Origin: Roseiarcus sp963823165
Lineage (GTDB): Bacteria > Pseudomonadota > Alphaproteobacteria > Rhizobiales > Beijerinckiaceae
DNA: 64,000 bases
Reading direction: 5' to 3'
Assembly (NCBI GenBank): GCA_963823165.1
Contig: CAWGKV010000012.1
Location: 1-64,000 of the forward strand
Shown: one piece after another, positions 44,601 to 52,953 of the stretch
Position numbering within the stretch: position 1 is the stretch's first letter
Layout: each line of letters starts with the position of its first letter
Position numbers and translations under genes: made by a program
Notes under the pieces: generated by a model
What the model saw: only the letters and a program-made list of their open reading frames with translations
The model's database searches: none
Told to the model about the DNA's origin: nothing

Positions 44601-44798
44601 ATGATCATCGGCATGGCCCCGATGGCGATCGGACACGAGCAGAATGCGCCGCTCGGGCGCGCGGTCATCGGCGGCCTATTCTTCGCGACCTTCGCCACGC
44701 TGATGTTCGTGCCGGCCCTGTTCGCCATCGTGCACCGTCTCCTTCGCGCCCGTGCGGAGGCCGCTGAGCCGCTCGCCGGGCTGCCGTCCAACGCCTGA
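41613..44798 (+). CDS. RND-family efflux permease
   Basis: 1061 aa from ATG 41613 (MAAVVRLALARPYTFVVMAI). Twelve membrane segments and two large periplasmic loops. TM4 contains AVGILVDDATVTIENINRH with the proton-relay Asp pair (about residue 400). The sequence SAAQAQVTSISQTILKQLPPG and the N-terminal 'PTDIFPNIGIPVVSVVWSYTG' (part) are typical of the broad AcrB/CzcA-like group. The absence of acidic metal motifs in TM4 beyond DD argues for organic substrates rather than metals, but this is not firm. The adaptor follows after 13 bases; no outer-membrane channel gene is present. Confidence 0.92.
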   Translation: MAAVVRLALARPYTFVVMAILIVVFGALSALRTPTDIFPNIGIPVVSVVWSYTGLSPDDMSGRIIAPYERAVSTTVNDIEHIESQSLPGVGVVKIYFQPNVNISAAQAQVTSISQTILKQLPPGVTPPIILVYNASSVPIIQLALSSDKLSQTELFDLAQNFIRPQLTTVPGAQIPYPYGGATRQVQIDLDQRALHAHNLSANDVGAALARQNQITPVGTEKIGSYEFNVDLNDSPKKLADFNNLPVKVVDGAVVFMRDVAYVHDGSPPQTNVVQLDGRKGVLMSVLKIGSASTLDIIRGIKDRLPTIRDTLPAGVALEIVGDQSGFVKSSVASVFREGLIAAALTGFMILTFLGSWRSTLIITVSIPLAVLSSLIALSLLGQTINVMTLGGLALAVGILVDDATVTIENINRHMEEKGEDILTAITRGAHEIMPPATVALFCICIAFVPLLALGGVAGYLFRPLAMAVVFAMVASYILTYTLVPTMAHFLLRNQHRHSGQGEPDAPRATGLFSRFQLAFERRFEALRRGYVGLLQLALQRRLWFAGGFLCVVLMSLGLAPYLGQDFFPSVDSGAIKIHMRAPTGTRIEETTALTDQVERKIRAIIPPARLASVVDNIGLPISGINISYGNSGTIGVFDADILVTLNEGTVPTDVYVKSLREKLPRAFPGATFSFLPADIVSQILNFGSPAPIDVQVAGSDLSAGRAFANRLLAKIRHIPGVADPRIQEAFEDPGLKVDFNRDFAGVVGLTESDASTSLQATLSGSTQTSPTYWLSPDNGVSYPVSVQTPQYDIDSLGELKNLPLTAAQSTQLLGGLATFSPEPLDAIVSHYDVRDTVNIDATAQDRDLGGVAADVQKVVDDSRGELPKGSTVTVRGQVVTMSNAYQELLVGLAFSILLIYLLIVVNFQAWLDPFVIIMALPAALAGIVWMLFLTHTSLSVPALTGAIMCMGVATANSILVVSFARERLAEGKDAIEAALEAGATRFRPVLMTALAMIIGMAPMAIGHEQNAPLGRAVIGGLFFATFATLMFVPALFAIVHRLLRARAEAAEPLAGLPSNA

Positions 44799-44811
44799 CC
44801 CGGAGCCCGCC

Positions 44812-46056
44812 ATGTCGCCCCATTCTCCCGTCCGCCCGCCCAACCCGCGCCGCGTCCTTCTTTTCGTCACGGCTTGCGCGATCGGCGCGGTCGCTCTCGC
44901 CTTCACCGGCATAACCGACCGCGCCAGGAGCCGGCAGGAGGTCGCGGCCTGGACCAACGACCAGGTGGTCCCGACCGTGCGCCTCGTAAGGCCGGAACGC
45001 GGCCCAGGCGAGCAGGACCTGGTCCTGCCGGGCAACGTCAGCGCCTTCACGACCGCCTCTCTCTTCGCCCGCGCGAGCGGCTACATCGCCGTCTGGCGCA
45101 AGGATATCGGCGCCCGCGCGACGAAGGGCGAGACGCTGGCGACGATTTCCGCCCCCGATCTCGATCAGCAGCTCGAACAGGCGAAGGGGCAGCTCGCTCA
45201 GATGCAGGCGGCGGTCGTTCAGGCGCAGGCGAACGCCGACCTTGGCCGCGTGACCGACCAGCGGACCTCCCAGCTCGTCGCGCAGGGGTGGTCGAGCAAG
45301 GAGCAGGGCGACACCGATCGCCTGACGGCGGCCTCGCGCGTCGCGGCGCTGGCGGTCGCCAAGGCCAATGTGGCGACCCAACAGGCCGAGGTGAACCGGC
45401 TCACGGAGCTGACCGGGTTCGAGATCATCAAGGCGCCGTTCGACGGCGTGGTGACGGCGCGCAACGTCGACATCGGCGACCTCGTCAACGCCGGGGCCGC
45501 CACGGGCCGGCCCTTGTTCCAGGTCGCCGACATCCACCGCATGCGCATCTACGTCAACGTTCCCCAAGCCTTCCTCGGCGACCTTTCCCCGGGCGTCAAG
45601 GCGACGCTGCACGTGCCCGGCCAGAAGGAGACGTTCGAAGCCGAACTCGTGTCGACGTCGAACGCGGTGGCGGAAAGCTCGCGCACCGCGCTCGTCGAGC
45701 TGCAGGCCGACAATCCTGACGGAAAGCTCTGGCCCGGCGCCTTCGCCGAGGTCCACTTCCACATTCCGTCCGACCCGAACACGCTGACCATTCCGCTCAC
45801 CGCCCTGGTGTTCGGCGCCCACGGGATGCAGGTCGCCGCGGTCGACGCGAGCGACAAGGTCGTCCTGAAGCCGGTGACCCTCGGCCGCAATCTCGGCAAC
45901 CGGGTGGAGATCGAAGCCGGCCTCTCGCCGACCGACCGCCTGATCGACAATCCGCTCGAGTCGATCCAGAGCGGCGACGCGGTGAACGTCGCCGACTCCG
46001 AGGGAAGCCGCGTCGCCCGCACGGCGACGGCGAACAGGAAGGCCGAGCCGAACTAG
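44812..46056 (+). CDS. RND efflux periplasmic adaptor (membrane fusion protein)
   Basis: 414 aa from ATG 44812, with CGGAG just upstream. An N-terminal anchor (RRVLLFVTACAIGAVALAF) is followed by a lipoyl half (LVLPGNVSAFTTASLFARAS), an alpha-hairpin coiled coil (QQLEQAKGQLAQMQAAVVQA ... ), a second lipoyl half (IIKAPFDGVVTARNVDIGD) and beta-barrel domains. It links the permease to an outer-membrane channel encoded elsewhere. Permease-first gene order is less common than adaptor-first. Confidence 0.92.
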   Translation: MSPHSPVRPPNPRRVLLFVTACAIGAVALAFTGITDRARSRQEVAAWTNDQVVPTVRLVRPERGPGEQDLVLPGNVSAFTTASLFARASGYIAVWRKDIGARATKGETLATISAPDLDQQLEQAKGQLAQMQAAVVQAQANADLGRVTDQRTSQLVAQGWSSKEQGDTDRLTAASRVAALAVAKANVATQQAEVNRLTELTGFEIIKAPFDGVVTARNVDIGDLVNAGAATGRPLFQVADIHRMRIYVNVPQAFLGDLSPGVKATLHVPGQKETFEAELVSTSNAVAESSRTALVELQADNPDGKLWPGAFAEVHFHIPSDPNTLTIPLTALVFGAHGMQVAAVDASDKVVLKPVTLGRNLGNRVEIEAGLSPTDRLIDNPLESIQSGDAVNVADSEGSRVARTATANRKAEPN

Positions 46057-46162
46057 CGACCGAGCCTTGGGGCGGTCAAGCGGCTTCCATGGAGCCAGAC
46101 AATCCGCTTTGTCCGGAGAGCATGCAATTTAATTGTCGAAAGCGCCACGCCGCTTCGGCCCG

Positions 46163-46624
46163 TCAACCGCCGTATCGGCTCGCGACTTCCGCAGCGAGCC
46201 GCGCGGTCTCGGCAAGATAGCGCGCGACAACCTCGCCCGCCGCGGGCGTGCATGTGCGATAGTTCAGGCGGTAGCCTTCAAATCCCCGGTTGTACGCGCC
46301 GGCAAGCAGATCGCGCTCGGACTCGTCGACGCCCTCCGCGTCCAAAAGCGACTTCATTTTCGAGCGGAACTGGGCGCCGTCGTTCGCGCCGCACAGGTCG
46401 CGCAGGTAGGCGAGAGCGCCCATCATCTCGGCCATTCTCAGGAGTTGCGCCTCGTAGGGCGGCTGCCGGGGGGGCGCAGCAGACGGCGACGGCGGCGACG
46501 GGGCCCCGGGCGCGGCTTTGGACGCGGCCTTGGTCTCGGACTTTGGCGCCGGCGCTTCGGCGGCGCGAGAGTTGGCGACCAGGAGCGCTGCGACAGACGC
46601 CATGGCGATCGCAAATCGTCTCAC
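46163..46624 (-). CDS. TIGR02301-family exported protein
   Basis: 153 aa. A signal peptide (MRRFAIAMASVAALLVANSRA) and an Ala/Pro/Lys-rich linker precede the family core: PPYEAQLLRMAEMMGALAYL, RDLCG, NRGFEGYRLNYRTCTPAA and ARYLAETARLA. The two Cys are conserved. This alphaproteobacterial family has no known function. Its start overlaps the stop of the Nudix gene, so the two form an operon. Confidence 0.85.
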   Translation of the reverse strand: MRRFAIAMASVAALLVANSRAAEAPAPKSETKAASKAAPGAPSPPSPSAAPPRQPPYEAQLLRMAEMMGALAYLRDLCGANDGAQFRSKMKSLLDAEGVDESERDLLAGAYNRGFEGYRLNYRTCTPAAGEVVARYLAETARLAAEVASRYGG

Positions 46625-47097
46625 TGCCGCTCCCTTTCGAGGCGGCTCGCCGTGTCCAGAATCTCACCGAGTTCCGGTGTCGTCAGCAGGCCGACGGAGG
46701 ATTCCGGTTCGATCCACGCGACGGCGTCGATCTCCTTGCTGACCCGGGCCTCGCCCCTGGTCCAACGACCGACGAAGGATGCGATGACGAAGTGGGCGCG
46801 AACGCGTCCGCCGTCGCGCAGGATGGGCTCGACATGACGGTTGAAGCCGATGATCTCGGCTTCGACGCCGACCTCCTCGAAAAGCTCGCGCCTGGCCGCC
46901 TCGATCAGGGTCTCGCCGACTTCCACGACCCCGCCCGGCAGCGAAAAGCGTCCCGCCATGGGAGGCCGGGCGCGCCGCCCGACGAGCACGCGACCCTGTC
47001 GGAACACCGCGACAGAGACCGCGAGGATCGGGCGGGCCGGAAAGAGCCGATCGTCCGCCGGCGGCTCAGTCATATCGGCGGCCGATTGTCGGAGCAT
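46621..47097 (-). CDS. Nudix hydrolase
   Basis: 158 aa. The Nudix box GGVVEVGETLIEAARRELFEEVG lies near residues 54-76 (G-x5-E-x7-REUxEExGU satisfied). The fold starts at ILAVSVAVFRQGRVLVGRRA. ATG 47097 has GAGG upstream; ATG 47073 (MTEPPADD) is an alternative. Substrate is probably a nucleoside diphosphate derivative such as ADP-ribose, not proven. Coupled to the TIGR02301 gene. Confidence 0.9.
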   Translation of the reverse strand: MLRQSAADMTEPPADDRLFPARPILAVSVAVFRQGRVLVGRRARPPMAGRFSLPGGVVEVGETLIEAARRELFEEVGVEAEIIGFNRHVEPILRDGGRVRAHFVIASFVGRWTRGEARVSKEIDAVAWIEPESSVGLLTTPELGEILDTASRLERERQ

Positions 47098-47256
47098 ATT
47101 GCCTCATGGGGAGGTGCTTTGCGAAAGTCATCGAGGTCCGTCGGCCTTTGTTCCGGGCTCCTCCAATAGAACCCGGGTGGAGGCGTCCGCAACGCCTCTT
47201 GTCACCGGATTGGCGCGCCGACTAGTTTCGACGACCACGTGGAGAAGGGTGAACTG

Positions 47257-47838
47257 ATGGCGGCGCTCGTGCTCGGCCTGGTGATTTTTCTCGGACTTCA
47301 CTCGACGCGCATCTTCGCGGAAGGCATGCGCGCGAAGGCGATCGCCCGGCTCGGCGAGGGTCCTTGGAAGGGGCTCTATGCGCTGCTGTCCCTGGTCGGC
47401 CTCGCGCTCATCGTCTGGGGTTTCGCTCGCGCCCGCTGGAACGCCGCCGAGATTTGGACGCCCCCGATCTGGACGCGCCACACCACGATCCTGCTCATGC
47501 TGTTCAGCCTGATCCTGATCGGGGCATATATTTTCAAGAGAAGCCATATCGCCGTCGCCGTGCATCACCCGATGGTCTGGGGCGTCGCGATCTGGGCGGC
47601 CGGACACCTCATCGCCAACGGGTCGACGGCGGACCTCGTGCTGTTCGGCGCGTTTTTCGTCTGGGCGATTGCGGATCTCGCCAGCTCCTATGGCCGCGAC
47701 GTCCGCAATGGCGTCGTCTACCCGGCGCCCGACTGGGGCGCGACCGCCGGGGCGGTGGTGCTCGGCGTCGTCCTGTGGGTAGCCCTGCTCGCCGGCCTGC
47801 ATCTCTGGCTGTTCGGCGTCTCGCCAATGGCGTTGTGA
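47257..47838 (+). CDS. NnrU-family integral membrane protein
   Basis: 193 aa from ATG 47257, preceded by AGAAGGG; the frame from GTG 47239 is less likely. Five or six membrane segments (MAALVLGLVIFLGLHSTRIF, LYALLSLVGLALIVWGF and others) with conserved HH in VAVHHPMVWGV and AGHLIANG. NnrU proteins were first tied to nitrite/NO metabolism and are related to isoprenoid-modifying membrane enzymes such as 15-cis-zeta-carotene isomerase. No denitrification genes are nearby, so function is open. Confidence 0.85.
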   Translation: MAALVLGLVIFLGLHSTRIFAEGMRAKAIARLGEGPWKGLYALLSLVGLALIVWGFARARWNAAEIWTPPIWTRHTTILLMLFSLILIGAYIFKRSHIAVAVHHPMVWGVAIWAAGHLIANGSTADLVLFGAFFVWAIADLASSYGRDVRNGVVYPAPDWGATAGAVVLGVVLWVALLAGLHLWLFGVSPMAL

Positions 47839-47953
47839 ATCGGGTTCGGTCGCTTGAGCGACGCCGTGGACATTGAATCGTTGCGACGGCCCGTCCATAC
47901 TGACATGTCAGAGCCGGGCGCAGTCCGACTCGCCGCGGAGGAGACGTTCGACA

Positions 47954-49786
47954 ATGGCCGACAAGCCCAAGACCAAGACCAACGGTGAGTCGAAGGCCGA
48001 CTCCAAGCGACCTCTGAGGTCCCGCCTCTGGTTCGACAATCCTGAAAATCCGGGCATGACGGCGCTCTACCTCGAGCGCTATCTCAATTTCGGCCTGACC
48101 CCGGCCGAGCTGCGGTCCGGCAAGCCGATCATCGGCATCGCCCAGACGGGCTCCGATCTCTCCCCCTGCAACCGCCATCATCTCGACCTCGCGAAGCGAG
48201 TGCGCGACGGGATTCTTGCCGCGGGCGGCGTTCCATTCGAGTTCCCGGTCCATCCGATCCAGGAGACGGGCAAACGGCCGACGGCGGCGCTGGACCGCAA
48301 CCTCGCCTATCTCGGCCTGGTCGAAATCCTGATGGGCTATTTCATCGACGGCGTCGTGCTGACGACCGGCTGCGACAAGACGACCCCCGCCTGCATCATG
48401 GCCGCGGCGACGGTCAACATCCCGGCGATCGTTCTGTCTGGCGGCCCGATGAACAACGGCTGGCATCACGGGGAGCGCACGGGGTCGGGGACGGTCGTCT
48501 GGCAGGCGCGCTCGGACCTCGCCGAGGGAAAGATTGATTACGAGCAATTCATGGAGCTCGTCACGTCGTCCGCGCCTTCGATCGGCCACTGCAACACGAT
48601 GGGCACGGCCTCGACGATGAACGCGCTCGCGGAGGCGCTCGGCATGAGCCTGCCGGGTTGCGCCGCCATCCCGGCGCCGCACCGCGAGCGCGGCCAGATC
48701 GCCTACGAGACGGGCCGGCGCATCGTCGACATGGTGTGGGAAGACCTCAAGCCTTCCGACATTCTGACGCGCGAAGCTTTCGAGAACGCGATCGTGGTCA
48801 ACAGCGCAATCGGCGGCTCGACCAACGCCCCGATCCACGTCAACGCCATCGCCCGCCACATCGGCGTCAAGCTCGACATCGCCGACTGGGAACGGGTTGG
48901 GCACCACGTGCCGCTGCTCGTCAACATGCAACCGGCCGGCAAGTACCTCGGCGAAGAGTTCCACCGCGCCGGCGGGGTGCCGGCGGTCGTGCACGAACTG
49001 ATGCAGAAGAAACTGATCAACAAGAAAGCGCTGACCGTCAGCGGCAAGACCATCGGCGAGAACTGCGCCAAGACGAAGTCGGACGATCCCGACGTCATCT
49101 TCCCGATCGAGAAGCCATTGAAGGAGAACGCGGGCTTCATCGTTCTCACCGGCAACCTGTTTGACGACGCGATCATGAAGACAAGCGTGATCGACGATGA
49201 ATTCCGAACGCGCTTCCTCTCCAATCCTGACGATCCGGACGCCTTCGAGGGACGGGCCATCGTGTTCGACGGGCCGGAGGACTATCACCATCGCATCGAC
49301 GATCCGAAGCTCAAGATCGACGAGCACAGCATCCTCTTCATCCGCGGCACGGGGCCGATCGGCTATCCGGGCGGCGCGGAGGTCGTCAACATGCAGCCGC
49401 CGGCGGCGCTGATCAAGAAGGGCGTCCACGCGCTGCCCTGCGTCGGCGACGGGCGGCAATCCGGCACCTCCGGCTCGCCTTCGATTCTCAACGCCTCGCC
49501 CGAAGCGGCTGCCGGCGGCGGGCTGGCGCTGCTCAAGACCGGCGATCGGGTGCGGATCGACCTGAAGAAGCGCCAGGCCAATATTCTGATCTCCGAGGCC
49601 GAGCTCAACGAGCGCCGCGCCGCCCTCGCCAAGCACGGCGGCTACGACTACCCGAAAAGCCAGACGCCGTGGCAGCAGATCCAGCGCGAGATGGTCGCGC
49701 AGTTCGACGAAGGCATGGTGCTGAAACCGGCGATCAAATATCAGCGCCTGGCCCAGACGACTCCCGCACCGAGGGACAATCATTGA
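47954..49786 (+). CDS. IlvD/Edd-family dehydratase, sugar-acid type
   Basis: 610 aa from ATG 47954 (MADKPKTKTNGES); the frame from 47873 is longer but starts with unrelated codons. Three Fe-S cysteines: DLSPCNRHH, TTGCDKTTPAC and IGHCNTMGTAS. The block SGGPMNNGWHHGERTGSGT and SAIGGSTNAPIHVNAIARH fit the branch that dehydrates aldonic acids (L-arabinonate, D-xylonate, D-galactonate) rather than true IlvD. Mg-binding and catalytic Ser (SGTSGSPSIL) are present. No sugar dehydrogenase or transporter is adjacent, so the substrate stays open. Confidence 0.88.
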   Translation: MADKPKTKTNGESKADSKRPLRSRLWFDNPENPGMTALYLERYLNFGLTPAELRSGKPIIGIAQTGSDLSPCNRHHLDLAKRVRDGILAAGGVPFEFPVHPIQETGKRPTAALDRNLAYLGLVEILMGYFIDGVVLTTGCDKTTPACIMAAATVNIPAIVLSGGPMNNGWHHGERTGSGTVVWQARSDLAEGKIDYEQFMELVTSSAPSIGHCNTMGTASTMNALAEALGMSLPGCAAIPAPHRERGQIAYETGRRIVDMVWEDLKPSDILTREAFENAIVVNSAIGGSTNAPIHVNAIARHIGVKLDIADWERVGHHVPLLVNMQPAGKYLGEEFHRAGGVPAVVHELMQKKLINKKALTVSGKTIGENCAKTKSDDPDVIFPIEKPLKENAGFIVLTGNLFDDAIMKTSVIDDEFRTRFLSNPDDPDAFEGRAIVFDGPEDYHHRIDDPKLKIDEHSILFIRGTGPIGYPGGAEVVNMQPPAALIKKGVHALPCVGDGRQSGTSGSPSILNASPEAAAGGGLALLKTGDRVRIDLKKRQANILISEAELNERRAALAKHGGYDYPKSQTPWQQIQREMVAQFDEGMVLKPAIKYQRLAQTTPAPRDNH

Positions 49787-49805
49787 CGGGAGCGGCGGCC
49801 CTCGC

Positions 49806-49836
49806 GTATATACGAAGGTAAAATGCCAGTATAGAC
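49806..49836. promoter_or_regulatory. Paired dyads before the third toxin-antitoxin operon
   Basis: GTATATAC (49806-49813, self-complementary) and GTATAGAC (49829-49836) are spaced two helix turns apart (start to start 23 bases), ten bases before the antitoxin ATG. Likely autoregulatory operator sites. Confidence 0.45.
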
Positions 49837-49846
49837 GGAGCCCGCC

Positions 49847-50095
49847 ATGGGCATCAGCATCCGCGACCCCGAGGTCGGCGACCTCGCTCGGGAACTCGCC
49901 CGTTTGCGCAAGACCAACATGACCGAGGCGATCGCGCACGCGTTGCGCAGCGAATTGAAGCGCGAGCGCGACAGGCGGCCGCTGTGCGAACGGTTGGAAG
50001 AGCTTGCCGAGAAACTGAAAGCGGAGGCGGGGCCCAATCCTCGCGAGGTCACCAAGGAAGATATGGACGCGATGTGGGGCAATGATGTTTGTTGA
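49847..50095 (+). CDS. vapB: VapB antitoxin (Rv0623/PSK-type)
   Basis: 82 aa. GISIRDPEVGDLARELARLR and the TNMTEAIAHALRSELKRER block form a ribbon-helix-helix DNA-binding domain of the Rv0623 type; the tail (NPREVTKEDMDAMWGND) should block the toxin. The toxin gene starts inside its 3' end (14-base overlap). Confidence 0.88.
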   Translation: MGISIRDPEVGDLARELARLRKTNMTEAIAHALRSELKRERDRRPLCERLEELAEKLKAEAGPNPREVTKEDMDAMWGNDVC

Positions 50096-50480
50096 CACAT
50101 CGGCGGTCGTCGCCATCCTTCTCCGCGAAAGCGACGCGCACGCGCTCTCGGGCGCGTTGGAGTCCGCGGGCCGTCGCCTGACGTCAGGGGCGGTCCGGCT
50201 CGAAGCGTGCATGGCGCTCGCGAGGCGCCGCGATGTTACGCCGCTTCGCGCGCAGCACTATTTTGACGGCCTGGCGTCGCAAATGGCGATGACCGAAGTT
50301 TCGATCGATGAAAGGATCGGCCGGATGGCCGTCGCCTGTTTCCACCGGTATGGCAAAGGACGGCATCCAGCCCAGCTCAATTTCGGAGATTGCTTGTCCT
50401 ATGCGTGCGCCAGAGCGCACGGGGCGTTCCTCCTTTTCAAAGGCGACGACTTTGCCCAGACTGACGTCAATGAGCGATAG
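50082..50480 (+). CDS. vapC: VapC toxin (PIN-domain ribonuclease)
   Basis: 132 aa. PIN acids: MMFVDTSAVVAIL, Glu in RLEACMAL, Asp in LNFGDCLSYACA and FKGDDF. Length and order are normal. Overlaps its antitoxin. It is followed after 130 bases by another antitoxin-toxin pair. Confidence 0.92.
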   Translation: MMFVDTSAVVAILLRESDAHALSGALESAGRRLTSGAVRLEACMALARRRDVTPLRAQHYFDGLASQMAMTEVSIDERIGRMAVACFHRYGKGRHPAQLNFGDCLSYACARAHGAFLLFKGDDFAQTDVNER

Positions 50481-50610
50481 AACCCGAGTTCACTATCGGA
50501 TTGCCGGAAGCGAGTCCAAGTGGCCGTCCTCGCGGGACCAATGTCGAAGGTTTGACGATTGAGCCGTTCGAGCCATAATGGCTCGCAGGGATGATTTGGT
50601 ATGAAAATCC

Positions 50611-51012
50611 ATGTCGTCGAAGGAGATCAAGGACCGCTACGGCGCCTTCGCCGAAGCCGTGAGGCGCGAGACGATCGTTCATACTTCGCACGGCCGCCCC
50701 ACCCTTGTGACGATTTCGATCGATCGCGCGCAAAGCCTGCCGGGGCTGAAAGAGGAGTTGCGCGGAATCGTTGGTGACCGAAAAGAACAGCTGGCGCGCT
50801 TTCTTGCGATGGGCGGAATCGGCGAGCGCCTTGTTGGAAAGCAATCTCTTGGCCGGTTACGCGCGCGCAGTCGTTCTTTCGCGGCGTCGAATAGTCGAAT
50901 AGTCGGCGCCCTTGAAGCGAGTCTACCTCGATTCGAATGCGCTCATTCATTTCATCGAGCGGCAGGACCCAATGCAGGCCAAGATTGGCGCGAAGCTCGC
51001 TTCAACCGTTGA
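50611..51012 (+). CDS. Phd/YefM-like antitoxin with a likely 3' frameshift
   Basis: Residues 1-75 look like a Phd-type antitoxin: SSKEIKDRYGAFAEAVRRE, HGRPTLVTISIDRAQ, then LARFLAMGGIGERLVGK. In this frame the ORF runs 100 bases into the toxin gene with non-conserved residues. A one-base shift near 50840 would give ...NLLAGYARAVVLSRRRIVE and a stop at 50900-50902, nine bases before the toxin start. That arrangement looks more natural, so the 3' end may be mutated or mis-read. Confidence 0.7.
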   Translation: MSSKEIKDRYGAFAEAVRRETIVHTSHGRPTLVTISIDRAQSLPGLKEELRGIVGDRKEQLARFLAMGGIGERLVGKQSLGRLRARSRSFAASNSRIVGALEASLPRFECAHSFHRAAGPNAGQDWREARFNR

Positions 51013-51325
51013 AGGCGGACAATCAATCGTCTTCAGCGAGATCGGAGTGGCGGAGTGCCCTTATGGAGCCTACAAACTCGGCAGCGCGGAGCTCGAAGCC
51101 CAGCACTTGGAGATCTTTGCGAATTCAGCGATCTTCGACATCGTTCCGGTCGACGGAGAACGGCTCAAGGCCGCGGCTCGCTTGGGAGCGCGCAAGGGCC
51201 CCAAACTCATCGACGCCGTCCATTTCGCCGCGGCGATCGAGCGGAAGTGTGAAGTCTTCCTCACAGACGACGAGCGCATCAGATCGAGCAACGGCGTCGC
51301 GGTTATGCGCGTTTCTGACTTGTAA
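50912..51325 (+). CDS. vapC: PIN-domain toxin (VapC-like)
   Basis: 137 aa from TTG 50912 (MKRVYLDSNALIHFIE). PIN acids: YLDSNALI, Glu in FSEIGVAEC, Asp in LIDAVHFAAAIE and LTDDERI. Two Asp after the central part match active PIN nucleases. Paired with the Phd-like antitoxin upstream rather than an AbrB-type one. It lies 21 bases before the GNAT gene. Confidence 0.88.
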   Translation: MKRVYLDSNALIHFIERQDPMQAKIGAKLASTVEGGQSIVFSEIGVAECPYGAYKLGSAELEAQHLEIFANSAIFDIVPVDGERLKAAARLGARKGPKLIDAVHFAAAIERKCEVFLTDDERIRSSNGVAVMRVSDL

Positions 51326-51346
51326 GCGTAGGCTTTCGGAGGTTCC

Positions 51347-52069
51347 GTGGATTCCCACGCCGCATCCCTCTCACCTCGACCCATCGGTCCCCCCGTCGAT
51401 CCGCATCACGCCAAAAGGCCCGAGCGGATCACGCTCGAAGGCCGATGGATCACCCTTGCGCCCCTTGACGCGGAGAAGCACGCCGAGGCCCTGTACGAGG
51501 GTTCGAACGGCGACGCCGAGCGCGATGCGGTCTGGGACTACCTGTTTGGCGGCCCGTTCCGGACTCTCTCCGACTTCGCCGCCGACATCGAGCTCAAAGC
51601 GCGCTCCGTCGATCCGCATTTCTTCGCCGTCGTCGACAACCTCTCGGGCCGCGCCGTCGGCTACCAGGCGCTCATGCGGATCGACCCGTCCAACCGGGTG
51701 ATCGAGGTCGGCAACATTATGTACACGCCGGCGATGCAGCGGACGGCCGGGGCGACCGAGGCGCAGTATCTCTTTGCCCGCTACGTGTTCGACGTCCTCG
51801 GCAACCGCCGCTATGAATGGAAGTGCAACAACCTCAACGCCCCGTCGAAGCGCGCGGCCGAGCGCTTCGGCTTCACCTTCGAGGGAATCTTCCGTCAGCA
51901 TATGATCGTCAAGTGCCGCAACCGCGACACCGCCTGGTTCTCCATGCTGGACGGGGAGTGGCCGTCCCGCAAGGCGGCTTACGAGCGGTGGCTGTCGCCA
52001 GACAATTTCGACGCTGGCGGGCGCCAGAAGGAAAGCCTGTCCAGCCTCATGCTGAGGGCCGCATCATGA
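51347..52069 (+). CDS. GNAT acetyltransferase (RimJ/RimL-like)
   Basis: 240 aa. An Acetyltransf_3 domain: ITLEGRWITLAPLDAEKHAE, IEVGNIMYTPAMQRTAGATE (acetyl-CoA loop region), LGNRRYEWKCNNLNAPSKRA and AERFGFTFEGIFRQHM. It probably acetylates an N-terminal amine or small molecule. Its stop overlaps the start of the PEP-mutase-family gene (ATGA), so the two are coupled. Confidence 0.88.
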   Translation: MDSHAASLSPRPIGPPVDPHHAKRPERITLEGRWITLAPLDAEKHAEALYEGSNGDAERDAVWDYLFGGPFRTLSDFAADIELKARSVDPHFFAVVDNLSGRAVGYQALMRIDPSNRVIEVGNIMYTPAMQRTAGATEAQYLFARYVFDVLGNRRYEWKCNNLNAPSKRAAERFGFTFEGIFRQHMIVKCRNRDTAWFSMLDGEWPSRKAAYERWLSPDNFDAGGRQKESLSSLMLRAAS

Positions 52070-52893
52070 CGCCGACCATCGCCGACAAGCGCCGCCGCTT
52101 CGCCGAATTGCATCGTGCCCCGGGGTGTTTCGTGATGCCGAACCCGTACGATGTCGGATCGGCGAGATACCTCGCTTCGCTCGCCTTCCCGGCGCTCGCG
52201 ACGTCGAGCGCGGGCATGGCGTTCGCGGCCGGGCGTCCGGACGGCGGCGTGACGCGCGACTTTGCGCTGAGCCACAATCGCGAGCTCGCCGCCGCGGTCG
52301 ACTGCCCCTTGAACGCCGATTTCGAGGCCGGCTTCGCCCCCGACCCGGAGGGCGTCTACGAAAGCGCCCGGCTCTGCATCGGCGCGGGCGTCGCCGGCTT
52401 CTCGATCGAGGATTATTCCGGCGGGCGCGACGCGCCCCTTTACTCGCTGAACGAGGCGGTCGAACGGCTGAGGGCGGCCCGCGCGGCGATCGACGCCAGC
52501 GGCGAGACCGTTCTGCTCACCGGCCGCAGCGAGGCGATCTGGCGAAACGCCGGAGGCCTGCCCGAGGCGCTGCGGCGGCTCGCGGCTTACGCCGAAGCCG
52601 GCGCCGACGTGCTGTTCGCGCCGGGCGTGAAGACGGCTGACGAAGTCGCGGAGGTCGTGCGGGTCGCCGGCAAGCTGCCGGTCAATGTGGTCGTGGGCGC
52701 GCCGGGCCTGACCCGGCGCGAGCTCGAGGACCTCGGCGTGAAGCGCATCTCGACCGGCGCGGCGCTGGCCCGCGCCGCCTGGGGAGCCTTGATGCGGGCG
52801 GCAGGCGACATCGCCGCGAACGGACGCTTCGACGCCTTCGCCGGCCTCCCGCCCTCGAAGGAGATCGAGGCGGCCTTGGCGCGGCAGGCGTAG
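52066..52893 (+). CDS. Isocitrate lyase/PEP-mutase family protein
   Basis: 275 aa from ATG 52066. TIM-barrel family blocks: PGCFVMPNPYDVGSARYLAS, ALATSSAGMAFAAGRPDG, NADFEAGFAPDPEGVYES and FSIEDYSGG. It lacks the KKCGH catalytic loop of true isocitrate lyase, so it is closer to the oxaloacetate-decarboxylase/2,3-dimethylmalate-lyase-like group. Substrate unknown. Coupled to the GNAT gene. Confidence 0.88.
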   Translation: MTPTIADKRRRFAELHRAPGCFVMPNPYDVGSARYLASLAFPALATSSAGMAFAAGRPDGGVTRDFALSHNRELAAAVDCPLNADFEAGFAPDPEGVYESARLCIGAGVAGFSIEDYSGGRDAPLYSLNEAVERLRAARAAIDASGETVLLTGRSEAIWRNAGGLPEALRRLAAYAEAGADVLFAPGVKTADEVAEVVRVAGKLPVNVVVGAPGLTRRELEDLGVKRISTGAALARAAWGALMRAAGDIAANGRFDAFAGLPPSKEIEAALARQA

Positions 52894-52953
52894 GCCGAAG
52901 GGGGAAGCGACCGCCGCTGCCCCTATCGCCCCGTCCAAAAGTCGAGGGCGGAC

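Noticed and set aside
47609..50212. 867-codon minus-strand ORF opposite the dehydratase
   Set aside because: Antisense shadow; the sense frame has all Fe-S and family motifs.
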